Origin: Aerococcaceae bacterium DSM 111176
GTDB lineage: Bacteria; Bacillota; Bacilli; Lactobacillales; Aerococcaceae
Direction of reading: 5' to 3'
Length of the DNA: 49,649 nt
Assembly (NCBI GenBank): GCA_015863215.1
Contig: JACBXN010000011.1
Coordinates: forward strand, 1-49,649
Shown here: piece by piece, positions 7,331 through 16,394 of the stretch
How positions within the stretch are numbered: the first letter of the stretch is position 1
Layout of the letters: each line of letters starts with the position of its first letter
Position numbers and translations under genes: made by a program
The notes under the pieces: generated by a model
Told to the model about the DNA's origin: nothing
Seen by the model: the letters and a program-made list of their open reading frames with translations, nothing else
Databases searched by the model: none

Positions 7331-9175
7331 TTATCTTAATCGATAAATCTCATTGGCAATGAATTTTGCCATTTCTTGAGCACCAATGGTAGTTGGATGT
7401 GCTTCGTCACTTGCTCGTAACCATTCATCGTTACCGACAGAATATTCAGCCCAATCAATGACTTGAACATTTCCATAACGATCACTGGCACGGCGTAATT
7501 GTCGATTCGCATCCGCTGTCCAAGTGCGTTTAGCGTTTGACGTGACAAAATAGATTTGCCTTTGGTCACCTAATAAAGAGACAATATCATCAATTTGTGT
7601 CTGACTAAATGTCCCATTGGCACCCAACATGAAAATAACTGAATCTGCCAGTAATCCTTGTTCCTCTAATTGAAATAAGTTTTGATAACTATTGTATAAT
7701 TGACGACCAATTTCACCATTAATAATTGCTTTAGGGAAAACTGCTTTGATTTGACTAGCTGATGAGAGTAATGTTGAATCACCAAAAAATGTAACATCTA
7801 AACCATTAGCGTATAATAATACCTCTTGGTCTAATCCCTCGATATTATTAATTGCTCGATTCTCCGTTGTTGTTGGCTCCGTTTGATCCAGTGCTGTTTG
7901 GTTTTGAGTAATTAAATTTTGTAACTCTAACACTTCGTCCCCAGCAGATCTGGATTGAGTAATCCCAATGACACCGAATACAGCGACAACAATATATATG
8001 AATGTCATCACTTTCACACTTAACAATGCTTTACCACTTTGTGATAAAACATTCAGTTGGTGACGCATTTTCTGATAGTTAAAGTCCTGTCCAATTGGTA
8101 AGTCTAATTGGTGTCTTTCAAAGATTCGGTAACTTACTTCAGATAACACAGCAATTAATATAAATTGAATTAAGAGTAAGTACGTGTAATCAATATTATT
8201 TGTAAGATCTAATTTCGGCACCATGATATAGATCGGATAAAACCATAGATAATAAGAATAACTACGTCTTCCTAACCAAGCTAATGGTTTAAAGGCAATT
8301 AAGGTATGCCAGATAGATGATTGGTGAGTCATAATGATAAAGAACACTGCTGTTATTAGAGTGAATAAAAACATTCCTAAATAGTAAGCAAAACCTTGCG
8401 TTCCATACATAAATGACATCATCAGAGTCATTAATACTAACATTAATAGCCCAATCACATTAATGACCAGACGTTGTTGTTTCGTTATCTCTGGCTGTTT
8501 GAGTGATAATGGCGTCATAAAGGCAATACTACCACCCATAGTATAAGCAAATGCACGTGTTGAAACACGGTAATAAACATTTGTTGGGCCACTATTCCCT
8601 GCATACATATAGGCCATCGTAATCGCTGAAACTATTGACAATACGAGTAACATTAAACTCGCAGTTGTTGGTTGTTTATGGTATGAATAGACTAATTTCA
8701 CCACAATGGGCGTTACTAAAATAAATTGAGCCAGTAGCGAAACATACCATAAATGACTAAATGGATTAGGGGCAATTGCTTGGATAAAATAAGATTGACC
8801 CGACGCTAATTGATAATAATTATTACCAAATAACAATGAGGTAATACTCGTTCCCGCTAAATTAACCAAAAAGTCCTGTTGAAAGAGTAAGATAAATGCT
8901 GAGACGAGTAATATGAGCCACAACATTGGGAAAAAAAGTCTTTTGAATCGTGTTTTATAATAGTCCCAAATTTTGATGGTTTCATCATTGTCGATTTTCT
9001 TATAGAAATACCTAAAGTTCATAAAACCAGCAAAGAATAAGAATATATTAACTGCTAAGTAGCCACCAGGAAGTATATGTTCATAGAAATAGAAACTAAT
9101 CACACCAATCAGCGCAAGACCTTTTAATCCGTCAAACGCTGAAATTCTATTTTTACTCATAGTTAACTGTGACAT
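7331..9175 (-). CDS. Acyltransferase 3 / SGNH membrane O-acetyltransferase (OatA-like)
   Basis: Predicted O-acyltransferase of the cell envelope, 614 aa. The N-terminal half (about 10-400) has roughly ten membrane helices of the acyltransferase-3 family, beginning RISAFDGLKGLALIGVI. An extracellular SGNH-hydrolase-like domain follows. Its motifs are GDST (catalytic Ser about 467), GANG (about 519) and DEAHP (Asp about 590, His about 593). This layout matches OatA, which O-acetylates peptidoglycan MurNAc and gives lysozyme resistance, but the blocks differ from the usual GDSV and DGVH, so the acceptor is uncertain. ATG at 9173-9175 follows AGGTGA, which overlaps the obgE stop; a GTG at 9184 is the alternative. 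Confidence 0.8.
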   Translation of the reverse strand: MSQLTMSKNRISAFDGLKGLALIGVISFYFYEHILPGGYLAVNIFLFFAGFMNFRYFYKKIDNDETIKIWDYYKTRFKRLFFPMLWLILLVSAFILLFQQDFLVNLAGTSITSLLFGNNYYQLASGQSYFIQAIAPNPFSHLWYVSLLAQFILVTPIVVKLVYSYHKQPTTASLMLLVLSIVSAITMAYMYAGNSGPTNVYYRVSTRAFAYTMGGSIAFMTPLSLKQPEITKQQRLVINVIGLLMLVLMTLMMSFMYGTQGFAYYLGMFLFTLITAVFFIIMTHQSSIWHTLIAFKPLAWLGRRSYSYYLWFYPIYIMVPKLDLTNNIDYTYLLLIQFILIAVLSEVSYRIFERHQLDLPIGQDFNYQKMRHQLNVLSQSGKALLSVKVMTFIYIVVAVFGVIGITQSRSAGDEVLELQNLITQNQTALDQTEPTTTENRAINNIEGLDQEVLLYANGLDVTFFGDSTLLSSASQIKAVFPKAIINGEIGRQLYNSYQNLFQLEEQGLLADSVIFMLGANGTFSQTQIDDIVSLLGDQRQIYFVTSNAKRTWTADANRQLRRASDRYGNVQVIDWAEYSVGNDEWLRASDEAHPTTIGAQEMAKFIANEIYRLR

Positions 9176-9184
9176 TTGAATCAC

Positions 9185-10495
9185 CTAGTCCATAAACTCA
9201 AATTGGTAACCATCAAGTTCAATCGTATCTCCTGAACTTGCTCCCGCATCACGTAAAGCTTGATCAATACCCATCGTACGCATTTGACGCGCAAAACGTT
9301 GGATACTCTCATCATGTGCCATATTTGTCATACGGAATAATTTCTCAATCTTGTCACCAGTAATAACGAAGAAGTCCGCATCGACACGGTGTACTTCAAA
9401 GTCAGGCGCTTCTTCTTCTAATTGATAGTGAACGAACTCAACTTCCTCTTCTTCAACTAATGATACAAACTCTAATTCTTGTACCATCTCATAAGCTTGA
9501 TCGATTAGAGTATCAATTCCTTTACGTTGGTAAGCTGAAATTTCCACGATTTCAGGTTGAGTATATTCTGAATCAGCATAGTAATCTGCTAATTTTTCCT
9601 TAAACTCTTCTAAATTCTCTTGAGCAATTTCTTGGTCCATTTTATTTGCAACGATAAGCATCGGACGTAATAGTAAACGGTCATTATAAGTTGAAAGTTC
9701 GTCCATAATACTTAAGAAGTCTTCAAATGGATCACGGCCATGCACCGCAGCCATATCAATGACATGTAATAATACATTCGTTCGCTCGATATGTTTCAGG
9801 AAATCAATCCCTAATCCAACACCCGTTGACGCCCCTTCAATAAGACCTGGAGTATCGGCGACGACGAATTCTTTATCGACACCAATTTTTACCATCCCTA
9901 AATTAGGACTTAATGTTGTAAATTGATAATCGGCAATCTTCGGCTTCGCATTACTAATAACAGACAGTAAAGTTGATTTCCCCACACTTGGGTAACCAAT
10001 TAAAGCCACATCTGCCAGTAATTTCAATTCTAGCGTTAATTCTCTTTCTTCACCCGGCTCACCATTTTCTGCAATCGATGGTGCTGGGTTTTTATGAGTG
10101 GCAAAACGTGTATTACCACGTCCACCACGTCCACCTTTAGCAACAATCACTTGTTGTGCTTGTTCCGTTAAATCTGCAATTAATGCATTTGTTTCTGAAT
10201 CACGAACAATCGTCCCAGGTGGAACTCGGACAAACATGTCCTCTGCATTTGATCCAAATTTATTCTTGCTCATTCCGTTTTCGCCGCCATCGGCTCTAAA
10301 ATGACGATTAAATTTAAAATCAAGTAGTGTTCTTAGTCCTTCATCTACGATGAAGATAATATCGCCACCTTTTCCGCCGTCTCCACCAGCTGGTCCCCCA
10401 TCTGGTACGTATTTTTCACGACGAAAAGCAACCATACCGTCTCCGCCTTTTCCGGCTTTGACATTTACTTTTGCGTAATCTAAAAAGGTTGACAT
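9185..10495 (-). CDS. obgE: GTPase Obg (ribosome assembly)
   Basis: Essential GTPase for 50S assembly and stress signalling, 436 aa. The glycine-rich Obg domain covers 1-158 ([23 protein letters not shown]). The G domain has GYPSVGKST (G1, about 165), ADTPGL (G3), NKMD (G4) and SAYQ (G5). The C-terminal OCT domain (about 355-430) ends in YQFEFMD. All parts are intact. It follows glyS by 25 bases with no terminator between them, so it is probably co-transcribed with glyQS under T-box control. Bacillus obg sits with rpmA and spo0B instead. Confidence 0.97.
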   Translation of the reverse strand: MSTFLDYAKVNVKAGKGGDGMVAFRREKYVPDGGPAGGDGGKGGDIIFIVDEGLRTLLDFKFNRHFRADGGENGMSKNKFGSNAEDMFVRVPPGTIVRDSETNALIADLTEQAQQVIVAKGGRGGRGNTRFATHKNPAPSIAENGEPGEERELTLELKLLADVALIGYPSVGKSTLLSVISNAKPKIADYQFTTLSPNLGMVKIGVDKEFVVADTPGLIEGASTGVGLGIDFLKHIERTNVLLHVIDMAAVHGRDPFEDFLSIMDELSTYNDRLLLRPMLIVANKMDQEIAQENLEEFKEKLADYYADSEYTQPEIVEISAYQRKGIDTLIDQAYEMVQELEFVSLVEEEEVEFVHYQLEEEAPDFEVHRVDADFFVITGDKIEKLFRMTNMAHDESIQRFARQMRTMGIDQALRDAGASSGDTIELDGYQFEFMD

Positions 10496-10520
10496 AATCG
10501 GCTCCTTTTGTAAAATTCAT

Positions 10521-12575
10521 TTAAAATTTTGTAATAATTTCCCTAGGATCCAGCATGATATTAATATAATTCGTTAATGTCTGCATAGTTGCATAGCGAT
10601 TATTTTTAATCTTTTCATCATCGGCATTAACCATATTATTTTCAAAATAATTGTTAATTGGATTGATTAATAAGTTAAAGTTCTCTAACTGTACCTGGGG
10701 ATCTGTTTCTTGTCTTGGTAAATCATTAATCACTGAGATTAATTGGCGTTCTGAATTTGATTCTGCCAATGCTTCATCCATTGAAGCTTCTGTTTCACCT
10801 TTGCTACCTAAATTGGTTACCCGTGTTATGGCTTCCATCATTTCACGGTAATCGCTCGCTTGAACTTTCTTCATAGCATGCAATTGAATAGCAGAGTTAA
10901 CATTATACACTAAATCTAATCCATTTGCTTCTTTTACTGCATTAATAATATCATAATCTACGCCAGATTTAGATAAATGTGGCTCTAGACGATTTTTAAT
11001 GAATTCAACTAAGTCATTTGTTACGTTTTCTGCTTCCTGTGAACGGTCAGAAACTAGTGTATGGATAATTGATTCTAAGTCAATATGCCAATTCTGGTCT
11101 AAAATGATTTCTAAAATTCCTGTTGCTTGACGGCGTAATGCGTAAGGGTCATTTGACCCTGTTGGTTGCATACCTACACTGAAGTATCCAACTAATGTAT
11201 CTAATTTATCTGCGATGGCTAAAATAGCACCTGCTTGAGTATCTGGTAGTGCACCACCTGAAGTAACAGGTAAATATTGTGTGGCTACCGCATTAGCGAC
11301 CTCTTCGCTTAAGCCAAAGTGTTTAGCATAATAACCACCCATATAACCTTGGAGTTCAGCGAATTCATCGACAATTCCAGTCATTAAATCAAATTTATAA
11401 ATACTTGCTGCCTCTTGTGCAGTTTGTGAAACTGAAGCATCTAATTGTGCAGCATCTGTAAGTACTGGAATCATTTGTTGGACACGATTTTGTTTGTCTG
11501 TCAGTGTCCCTAATTTATAATGCTCGTTTACATTTGCTAATTTCTCTACAAATGAATCAATGGTTTGTTGAGTGTCATTTTCATAGAAGAATAACGCATC
11601 TTCTAACCTTGCACGTAATACCTTTTGATTACCGCGCGCCACATTTTCAATATGGTTACTATCACCATTACGAACAGATACAAAATATGGTAACAATTCT
11701 TCATTTTCAGGATTCTCAACATAGAAGTAACGTTGATGATCGCGCATTGCTGTTACTAAAATACGTTTAGGAATTGCTAAGTACTCTTCTTCGAAGTCAG
11801 CTGAAAATGCCGTTGGCCATTCTACAATTGACGTTACTTCATCCAGTAAATCTTCATCAATTGGAATATTCCAGTTATTTTCTGTAGCAATTTTCTCAAT
11901 TTGTTCGCGAATAATTGCTTGACGCTCTTCATAATTTGCAATCACAAATTCATCGCGCAATTGTTCAACGTAGCTATCCACTGATGCGATATCAACCGAT
12001 TCCCCTAAGAAACGGTGACCACGTGTTTGACGACCTGATTTAACTTCAACAAATTCAAATGGAATCACTTCATCATCTAATAGTGAAACGAACCAATGAA
12101 TAGGACGAATATAAGGTGTTTGGTAATCATGCCAAGTCATTGATACAGGGAAAATCATACTCTTAACAACTGTCACAATCCCTTGTAACACTTCACTAGC
12201 TGGTTTACCTTTGATTGATTTTTGGATAAAGACATAATCTTCGCCTTTTACTTCTTCAACAATTAAATCTTCCGGTGTTCCGCCTTGGCCTCTAGCAAAT
12301 CCTTGTGCAGCTTTAGTCCAGTTCCCAGATTCATCTTGAGCGATTTTTAAAGATGGCCCCTTAGCTTTTTCTTCAATATCTGCTTGAGCTTCAGATAAAC
12401 CACGGACAATAACCGCTAAACGACGCGGTGTAGCATAAGGCTCAATACTTGAGAATGTTAAGCGTTCGTCTGTTAAAAAGTCACTCACACGAATCCGTAA
12501 TTGATCACTTAGATCCTTTAAAAAACGTGCTGGAACTTCTTCTAATCCAATTTCTAATAAATAATCTTTTGTCAT
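10521..12575 (-). CDS. glyS: Glycyl-tRNA synthetase, beta subunit
   Basis: Beta subunit of the heterotetrameric glycyl-tRNA synthetase, 684 aa. It begins with the family start KDYLLEIGLEEVPARFL and has the HD-like region and C-terminal DALR-type anticodon-binding domain expected. It binds tRNA-Gly, while the alpha subunit activates glycine. The start is an ATG behind AAAGGGATTC, 13 bases after glyQ, in one operon with it. Confidence 0.97.
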   Translation of the reverse strand: MTKDYLLEIGLEEVPARFLKDLSDQLRIRVSDFLTDERLTFSSIEPYATPRRLAVIVRGLSEAQADIEEKAKGPSLKIAQDESGNWTKAAQGFARGQGGTPEDLIVEEVKGEDYVFIQKSIKGKPASEVLQGIVTVVKSMIFPVSMTWHDYQTPYIRPIHWFVSLLDDEVIPFEFVEVKSGRQTRGHRFLGESVDIASVDSYVEQLRDEFVIANYEERQAIIREQIEKIATENNWNIPIDEDLLDEVTSIVEWPTAFSADFEEEYLAIPKRILVTAMRDHQRYFYVENPENEELLPYFVSVRNGDSNHIENVARGNQKVLRARLEDALFFYENDTQQTIDSFVEKLANVNEHYKLGTLTDKQNRVQQMIPVLTDAAQLDASVSQTAQEAASIYKFDLMTGIVDEFAELQGYMGGYYAKHFGLSEEVANAVATQYLPVTSGGALPDTQAGAILAIADKLDTLVGYFSVGMQPTGSNDPYALRRQATGILEIILDQNWHIDLESIIHTLVSDRSQEAENVTNDLVEFIKNRLEPHLSKSGVDYDIINAVKEANGLDLVYNVNSAIQLHAMKKVQASDYREMMEAITRVTNLGSKGETEASMDEALAESNSERQLISVINDLPRQETDPQVQLENFNLLINPINNYFENNMVNADDEKIKNNRYATMQTLTNYINIMLDPREIITKF

Positions 12576-12588
12576 AATGAATCCCTTT

Positions 12589-13482
12589 CTACGCAGTTGG
12601 CTCTTGTGATTTTAATAACGGGAAACCAAGAGCTTCACGTTTATTAACAAAACTCGTTGCTACAGCGCGAGCCATTTTACGAATACGCGCTAAATATCCA
12701 GCACGGTCTGAAACTGAAATCACACCACGTGCATCTAATAAATTAAATGCATGCGAACATTTTAAAATATAATCATAGGCTGGATGGACTAATTCTTTTT
12801 CAATATTGTGCATTGCTTCTGCTTCATAAGCATCAAATTGTGCAAATAACATTTCTGTATTTGACTCATCAAAAGCATACGTTGTTTGTTCAAATTCTGG
12901 TTGTTGGAAAATTTCCCCATATTTAACGCCCGGTGCCCACTCTAAATCATAAACATTGTCTACATCTAAAATGTACATTGCTAAACGTTCTAAACCGTAT
13001 GTTAATTCACTAGTCACTGGATCACATTTCAATCCACCTACTTGTTGGAAATAAGTAAATTGTGTAATTTCCATTCCATCAATCCATACTTCCCAACCTA
13101 AACCAGCACAACCAAGAGAAGGGTTTTCCCAGTTATCTTCAACAAAACGAATATCATGTTCTAATGGGTCAATACCTAATACTCTTAAGCTATCTAAATA
13201 AATTTCTTGAATATCAATCGGCGCTGGCTTCATAACCACTTGGAATTGGTGATGTTGGTATAAACGGTTTGGGTTTTCACCATAACGTCCATCCGCTGGA
13301 CGACGTGATGGTTCTACGTAAGCAGCATTCCATGGCTCTGGTCCAATCGCTCTTAAGAATGTGTAAGGGCTCATTGTTCCTGCCCCTTTTTCCGTATCAT
13401 AACTTTGTAAAATTAAACAACCTTGATCCGCCCAAAAATTTTGTAGCGTCATAATCATATCTTGAATTGTCGTAACACTCAT
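12589..13482 (-). CDS. glyQ: Glycyl-tRNA synthetase, alpha subunit
   Basis: Catalytic class II subunit that forms glycyl-adenylate, 297 aa. Conserved regions visible are [14 protein letters not shown] near the start, [20 protein letters not shown], and [19 protein letters not shown]. The start is taken as the second ATG (13480-13482), which lies at normal distance from GAGGAG; the first ATG, six bases upstream, is only one base after that site. Expression is set by the glycine T-box just upstream. Confidence 0.97.
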   Translation of the reverse strand: MSVTTIQDMIMTLQNFWADQGCLILQSYDTEKGAGTMSPYTFLRAIGPEPWNAAYVEPSRRPADGRYGENPNRLYQHHQFQVVMKPAPIDIQEIYLDSLRVLGIDPLEHDIRFVEDNWENPSLGCAGLGWEVWIDGMEITQFTYFQQVGGLKCDPVTSELTYGLERLAMYILDVDNVYDLEWAPGVKYGEIFQQPEFEQTTYAFDESNTEMLFAQFDAYEAEAMHNIEKELVHPAYDYILKCSHAFNLLDARGVISVSDRAGYLARIRKMARAVATSFVNKREALGFPLLKSQEPTA

Positions 13483-13498
13483 TTTCATTCTCCTCTAA

Positions 13499-13690
13499 AT
13501 AAAAAAAATTCGTCCCTATGAGATTATAAAAAATCTCATAGGGACGATTAAATCGCGGTTCCACCCTAATTCTGATAAAACATCAGCACTTTAGTCTATT
13601 CAGTTTTCTGTAAAATCGCCTTCGATTTGTTCTAGCTCACACCACCCTAGAATCGCTTAACTATCTTTATTCATGATCTTACTTCATTAC
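13499..13690 (-). promoter_or_regulatory. Glycine T-box leader of glyQS
   Basis: Minus-strand leader with the T-box core AGGGTGGAACCGCG at 13554-13567. The UGGA in it pairs with the UCCA end of tRNA-Gly. A specifier-loop codon GGC (Gly) lies at 13618-13620, preceded by GAA. The terminator is CGTCCCTATGAGATT paired with AATCTCATAGGGACG (13511-13546), followed by a T-run. Uncharged tRNA-Gly should stabilise the antiterminator and turn on glyQ-glyS and the genes behind them. Confidence 0.95.
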
Positions 13691-13695
13691 GCTAT

Positions 13696-13724
13696 ATTTT
13701 ACTGACTTTATTCATAAATGTCAA
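13696..13724 (-). promoter_or_regulatory. glyQS promoter
   Basis: Minus-strand TTGACA (13719-13724) lies 17 bp from TAAAAT (13696-13701), a near-consensus sigma-A promoter. It is placed just after the recO stop codon and just before the T-box leader, so glyQS can be transcribed independently of the era-recO block. Confidence 0.8.
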
Positions 13725-13732
13725 TCACAAGC

Positions 13733-14548
13733 CTATTTATCCGCTTGTTCTTGGTTATCTTTTTTGTTCTTTTCCCTCATACTTTTGAGTAAATTTGCTT
13801 CATCATGAATTTTTTCTAATTGATCGAGGTATGATTTACTCCTTAAACGAAGACCAACAAATTCCTTATAAATTTCATCCATTAATCGTCTGAGTTCACT
13901 GAGTAAATTTGGATCTAAATTCACAGATTGAATATGTTTCAGTGCATATCTATGTAATTGTTGAACAATATAAATCGCATTGGGATGAATGCGTAAACGA
14001 AATTCGTCCATGTGATAATGCTTCGAACAGAGTAACCCTTGATGTCTTAAACTCATATCAAATGGCCCTTTTGTTTCATCACAATATAAACAATGGTCTA
14101 AATTTATATGCGTCCCAAATTGTGGGAGCAAGAATAACTCAACATAAGTCGTAATTAATTGTGGTGCTAATTGTTGATTCAACTTATCTAAAACATGCTC
14201 TAATAATTGATAATTAGTCGCATGTGGTTCATTATCCGCAGTAGCCGAATCAATCAATTGCACAATATAAGCAGCATAAGCCTGTAAATCAACATCCATT
14301 TGGATATGACGGTACATCGACAACGATTGCCCTTCCCTTAAAAAAGATAAACCTTGTTGGTTAATCGTACCGATATACTGATTTTTAGTTAATGGGAGTG
14401 TATAGCTCATTAAAGGGTGATTCGGTTTATTTAACCCTTTGACAAAGAACATTTTTGTTCCCTTGTCTTCAGTAAATATTTTAACCAATGCATCATTATC
14501 ACGGTAAGGACGTTTAAAAAGGACAATGCCTTCAAACGATTCGTTCAA
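13733..14548 (-). CDS. recO: DNA repair protein RecO
   Basis: Recombination mediator that loads RecA with RecF and RecR, 271 aa. An N-terminal OB fold (about 1-80, ending in FVKGLNKP and SYTLPL) precedes a helical domain. A zinc knuckle shows C153-X2-C156 and C174-X2-H177, so the usual fourth Cys appears replaced by His. The start is TTG at 14546-14548, seven bases after AAGGGGG. An ATG just before it is out of frame and runs into a stop. The C-terminus is Lys/Glu/Asn-rich. It is last in the phoH-era block. Confidence 0.95.
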   Translation of the reverse strand: MNESFEGIVLFKRPYRDNDALVKIFTEDKGTKMFFVKGLNKPNHPLMSYTLPLTKNQYIGTINQQGLSFLREGQSLSMYRHIQMDVDLQAYAAYIVQLIDSATADNEPHATNYQLLEHVLDKLNQQLAPQLITTYVELFLLPQFGTHINLDHCLYCDETKGPFDMSLRHQGLLCSKHYHMDEFRLRIHPNAIYIVQQLHRYALKHIQSVNLDPNLLSELRRLMDEIYKEFVGLRLRSKSYLDQLEKIHDEANLLKSMREKNKKDNQEQADK

Positions 14549-14593
14549 CTCATTGCCCCCTTATCTAAATTAATTTAAAATTTATTTGAATCC

Positions 14594-15508
14594 TTAATAA
14601 TCTTCTTGACGGTAACCTAAATCAACAAGTGATTGTTTTTTATCGCGCCAGTCTTTTTGAACTTTAACAAAGAGTTCTAAATAAACTTTATCACCGAGTA
14701 GTAATTCAATATCTCGGCGAGCCATGGTACCAATTTTCTTAATCATACTACCTTGTTTACCAATAATAATCCCTTTTTGGCTATCACGCTCAACATAAAT
14801 AACCGCACTCACTTCAATTTTATCATCTTCATTACGTTTCATACTCTCAACATGAACCGCCACTGAATGAGGGACTTCTTCTCTTGTTAAATGTAAAATT
14901 TTCTCACGGACAAATTCAGAAACCACGAAATATTCCGGATGGTCACTTACTTGATTTGCTGGGTAATATTGTGGTCCTTCTGGTAAATATTTTTTGATTG
15001 ATTCCATCAATTCTGGCACATTATTTCCTTCTGTTGCACTGATTGGGAATACTTCATCAAAATCATATTCTTTTGTATAACTTTCAATAATTGGTAGTAA
15101 CTCATCGGGTGTCACTAAATCAATTTTATTAATTAATAAAAATACCGGTGTATCCACATTTTGAATACGTTCAATGACTAAACGGTCACCCGGTCCGATT
15201 TTTTCACCTGCATTAACCACTACTAAAACAATATCTACACCTTGTAATGAAGAAAATGCTGTTTTAAGCATAAAGTCCCCTAAGGCGTGTTTCGGTTTAT
15301 GTATACCTGGTGTGTCGATAAATACGACTTGCGCATCATTATCCGTATAAACCGCTTGAATACGATTACGTGTTGTTTGGGCTTTGTCTGACATGATCGC
15401 AATTTTTTGACCGACAAATCGGTTCAGTAAAGTTGATTTCCCAACATTGGGACGTCCAATTAATGTGACAAAACCTGATTTAAATTCATTCTTTTTTCTA
15501 TTTCTCAT
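14594..15508 (-). CDS. era: GTPase Era
   Basis: Essential GTPase that binds 16S rRNA during 30S maturation, 304 aa. The G domain has GRPNVGKST (18-26), the [10 protein letters not shown] switch (G3), NKID (G4) and SATEG (G5). The C-terminal KH domain (about 200-290) contains the RNA-binding [15 protein letters not shown]. It lies between dgkA and recO, with a cdd gene missing compared with Bacillus. The ATG follows GGAGGAATG. Confidence 0.97.
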   Translation of the reverse strand: MRNRKKNEFKSGFVTLIGRPNVGKSTLLNRFVGQKIAIMSDKAQTTRNRIQAVYTDNDAQVVFIDTPGIHKPKHALGDFMLKTAFSSLQGVDIVLVVVNAGEKIGPGDRLVIERIQNVDTPVFLLINKIDLVTPDELLPIIESYTKEYDFDEVFPISATEGNNVPELMESIKKYLPEGPQYYPANQVSDHPEYFVVSEFVREKILHLTREEVPHSVAVHVESMKRNEDDKIEVSAVIYVERDSQKGIIIGKQGSMIKKIGTMARRDIELLLGDKVYLELFVKVQKDWRDKKQSLVDLGYRQEDY

Positions 15509-15520
15509 TCATTCCTCCAA

Positions 15521-15892
15521 TTATATAATCCATTGTAAAATTTTAGGCACAAAAATAATTAAACCAATAATAACCGCAGCGATGGCTGTCACTAAAACAG
15601 CTGCGGCTGCGGCATCTTTGGCAATTTTAGCCAGTGGGTGATAGTCTTCTGTTACTAAATCGACGGTTGTTTCGATGGCAGTATTGATAATCTCACCTGA
15701 CATCACAACCCCAAATAACAAGACTAGAATACTCCATTCGTAAGCATTCAACCCAAAAAACAGTCCCGCTAAAGTGACAAATGTAGCAGCTATCATATGG
15801 TAACGTAAATTGCGTTCCGTTTTAACAGAATAGATTAGACCATTTACTGCACACTCAAATGCTTTAATAAATCGTACTATCGCTTTCTTCAT
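15521..15892 (-). CDS. dgkA: Undecaprenol kinase (diacylglycerol kinase family)
   Basis: Small membrane enzyme of 123 aa with three helices (about 30-48, 52-70 and 93-118). Family residues are ERNLRYH (about 27) and SGEIINTAIE (about 65), the catalytic Glu lying in the latter. Gram-positive members phosphorylate undecaprenol and so recycle the lipid carrier for wall synthesis, rather than diacylglycerol. It starts directly after the ybeY stop codon (no gap), which suggests coupling. Confidence 0.93.
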   Translation of the reverse strand: MKKAIVRFIKAFECAVNGLIYSVKTERNLRYHMIAATFVTLAGLFFGLNAYEWSILVLLFGVVMSGEIINTAIETTVDLVTEDYHPLAKIAKDAAAAAVLVTAIAAVIIGLIIFVPKILQWII

Positions 15893-16363
15893 TTATCTTG
15901 TTAAGCCATATTGTGTCAGAATTTCTTCCTGAATACCAAACATTTCTGCCGATTCCTCAGGTGTCTGATGATCATAACCATTTAAGTGTAGGAATCCATG
16001 GACAGTTAAAAAACCTAACTCGCGCTCATAAGAATGACCATATTCTTCAGCTTGTTCAATTACTTTATCATTGGAAATAATAATATCCCCTAGGTGAACA
16101 ACAGGCATCATTTCCTGAGTGAGTGATAAAAAGTCCCCTTCCACTTCGTCCATCATCGCAAAGGATAACACATCCGTTGCACGGTCAATTCCACGGTATT
16201 CTTGATTCAATTGATGAATCGTTGGATTATCTACTATTGTAATATCAACTTCTGTGTCTTCTTTTAATCCAAGATGTTTCGCCGTTAATTCAACCACATC
16301 TCCTACAATAGTCATTGCTTCCTTTGATAAGTAGTTTTGCTCATCAATAATTTCTATCTTCAT
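15893..16363 (-). CDS. ybeY: Endoribonuclease YbeY (rRNA maturation)
   Basis: Zinc-dependent RNase of 156 aa, needed for 16S rRNA 3' processing and ribosome quality control. The metal site HGFLHLNGYDH is near residue 122. The start is ATG at 16361-16363 behind AAAGGAGA (MKIEIIDEQNYL). The frame stays open 24 codons further upstream, into the end of yqfF, but that extension is not family-like. Confidence 0.96.
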   Translation of the reverse strand: MKIEIIDEQNYLSKEAMTIVGDVVELTAKHLGLKEDTEVDITIVDNPTIHQLNQEYRGIDRATDVLSFAMMDEVEGDFLSLTQEMMPVVHLGDIIISNDKVIEQAEEYGHSYERELGFLTVHGFLHLNGYDHQTPEESAEMFGIQEEILTQYGLTR

Positions 16364-16394
16364 GGCTCTCCTTTCTATTGATCTCGTCCGAGGA

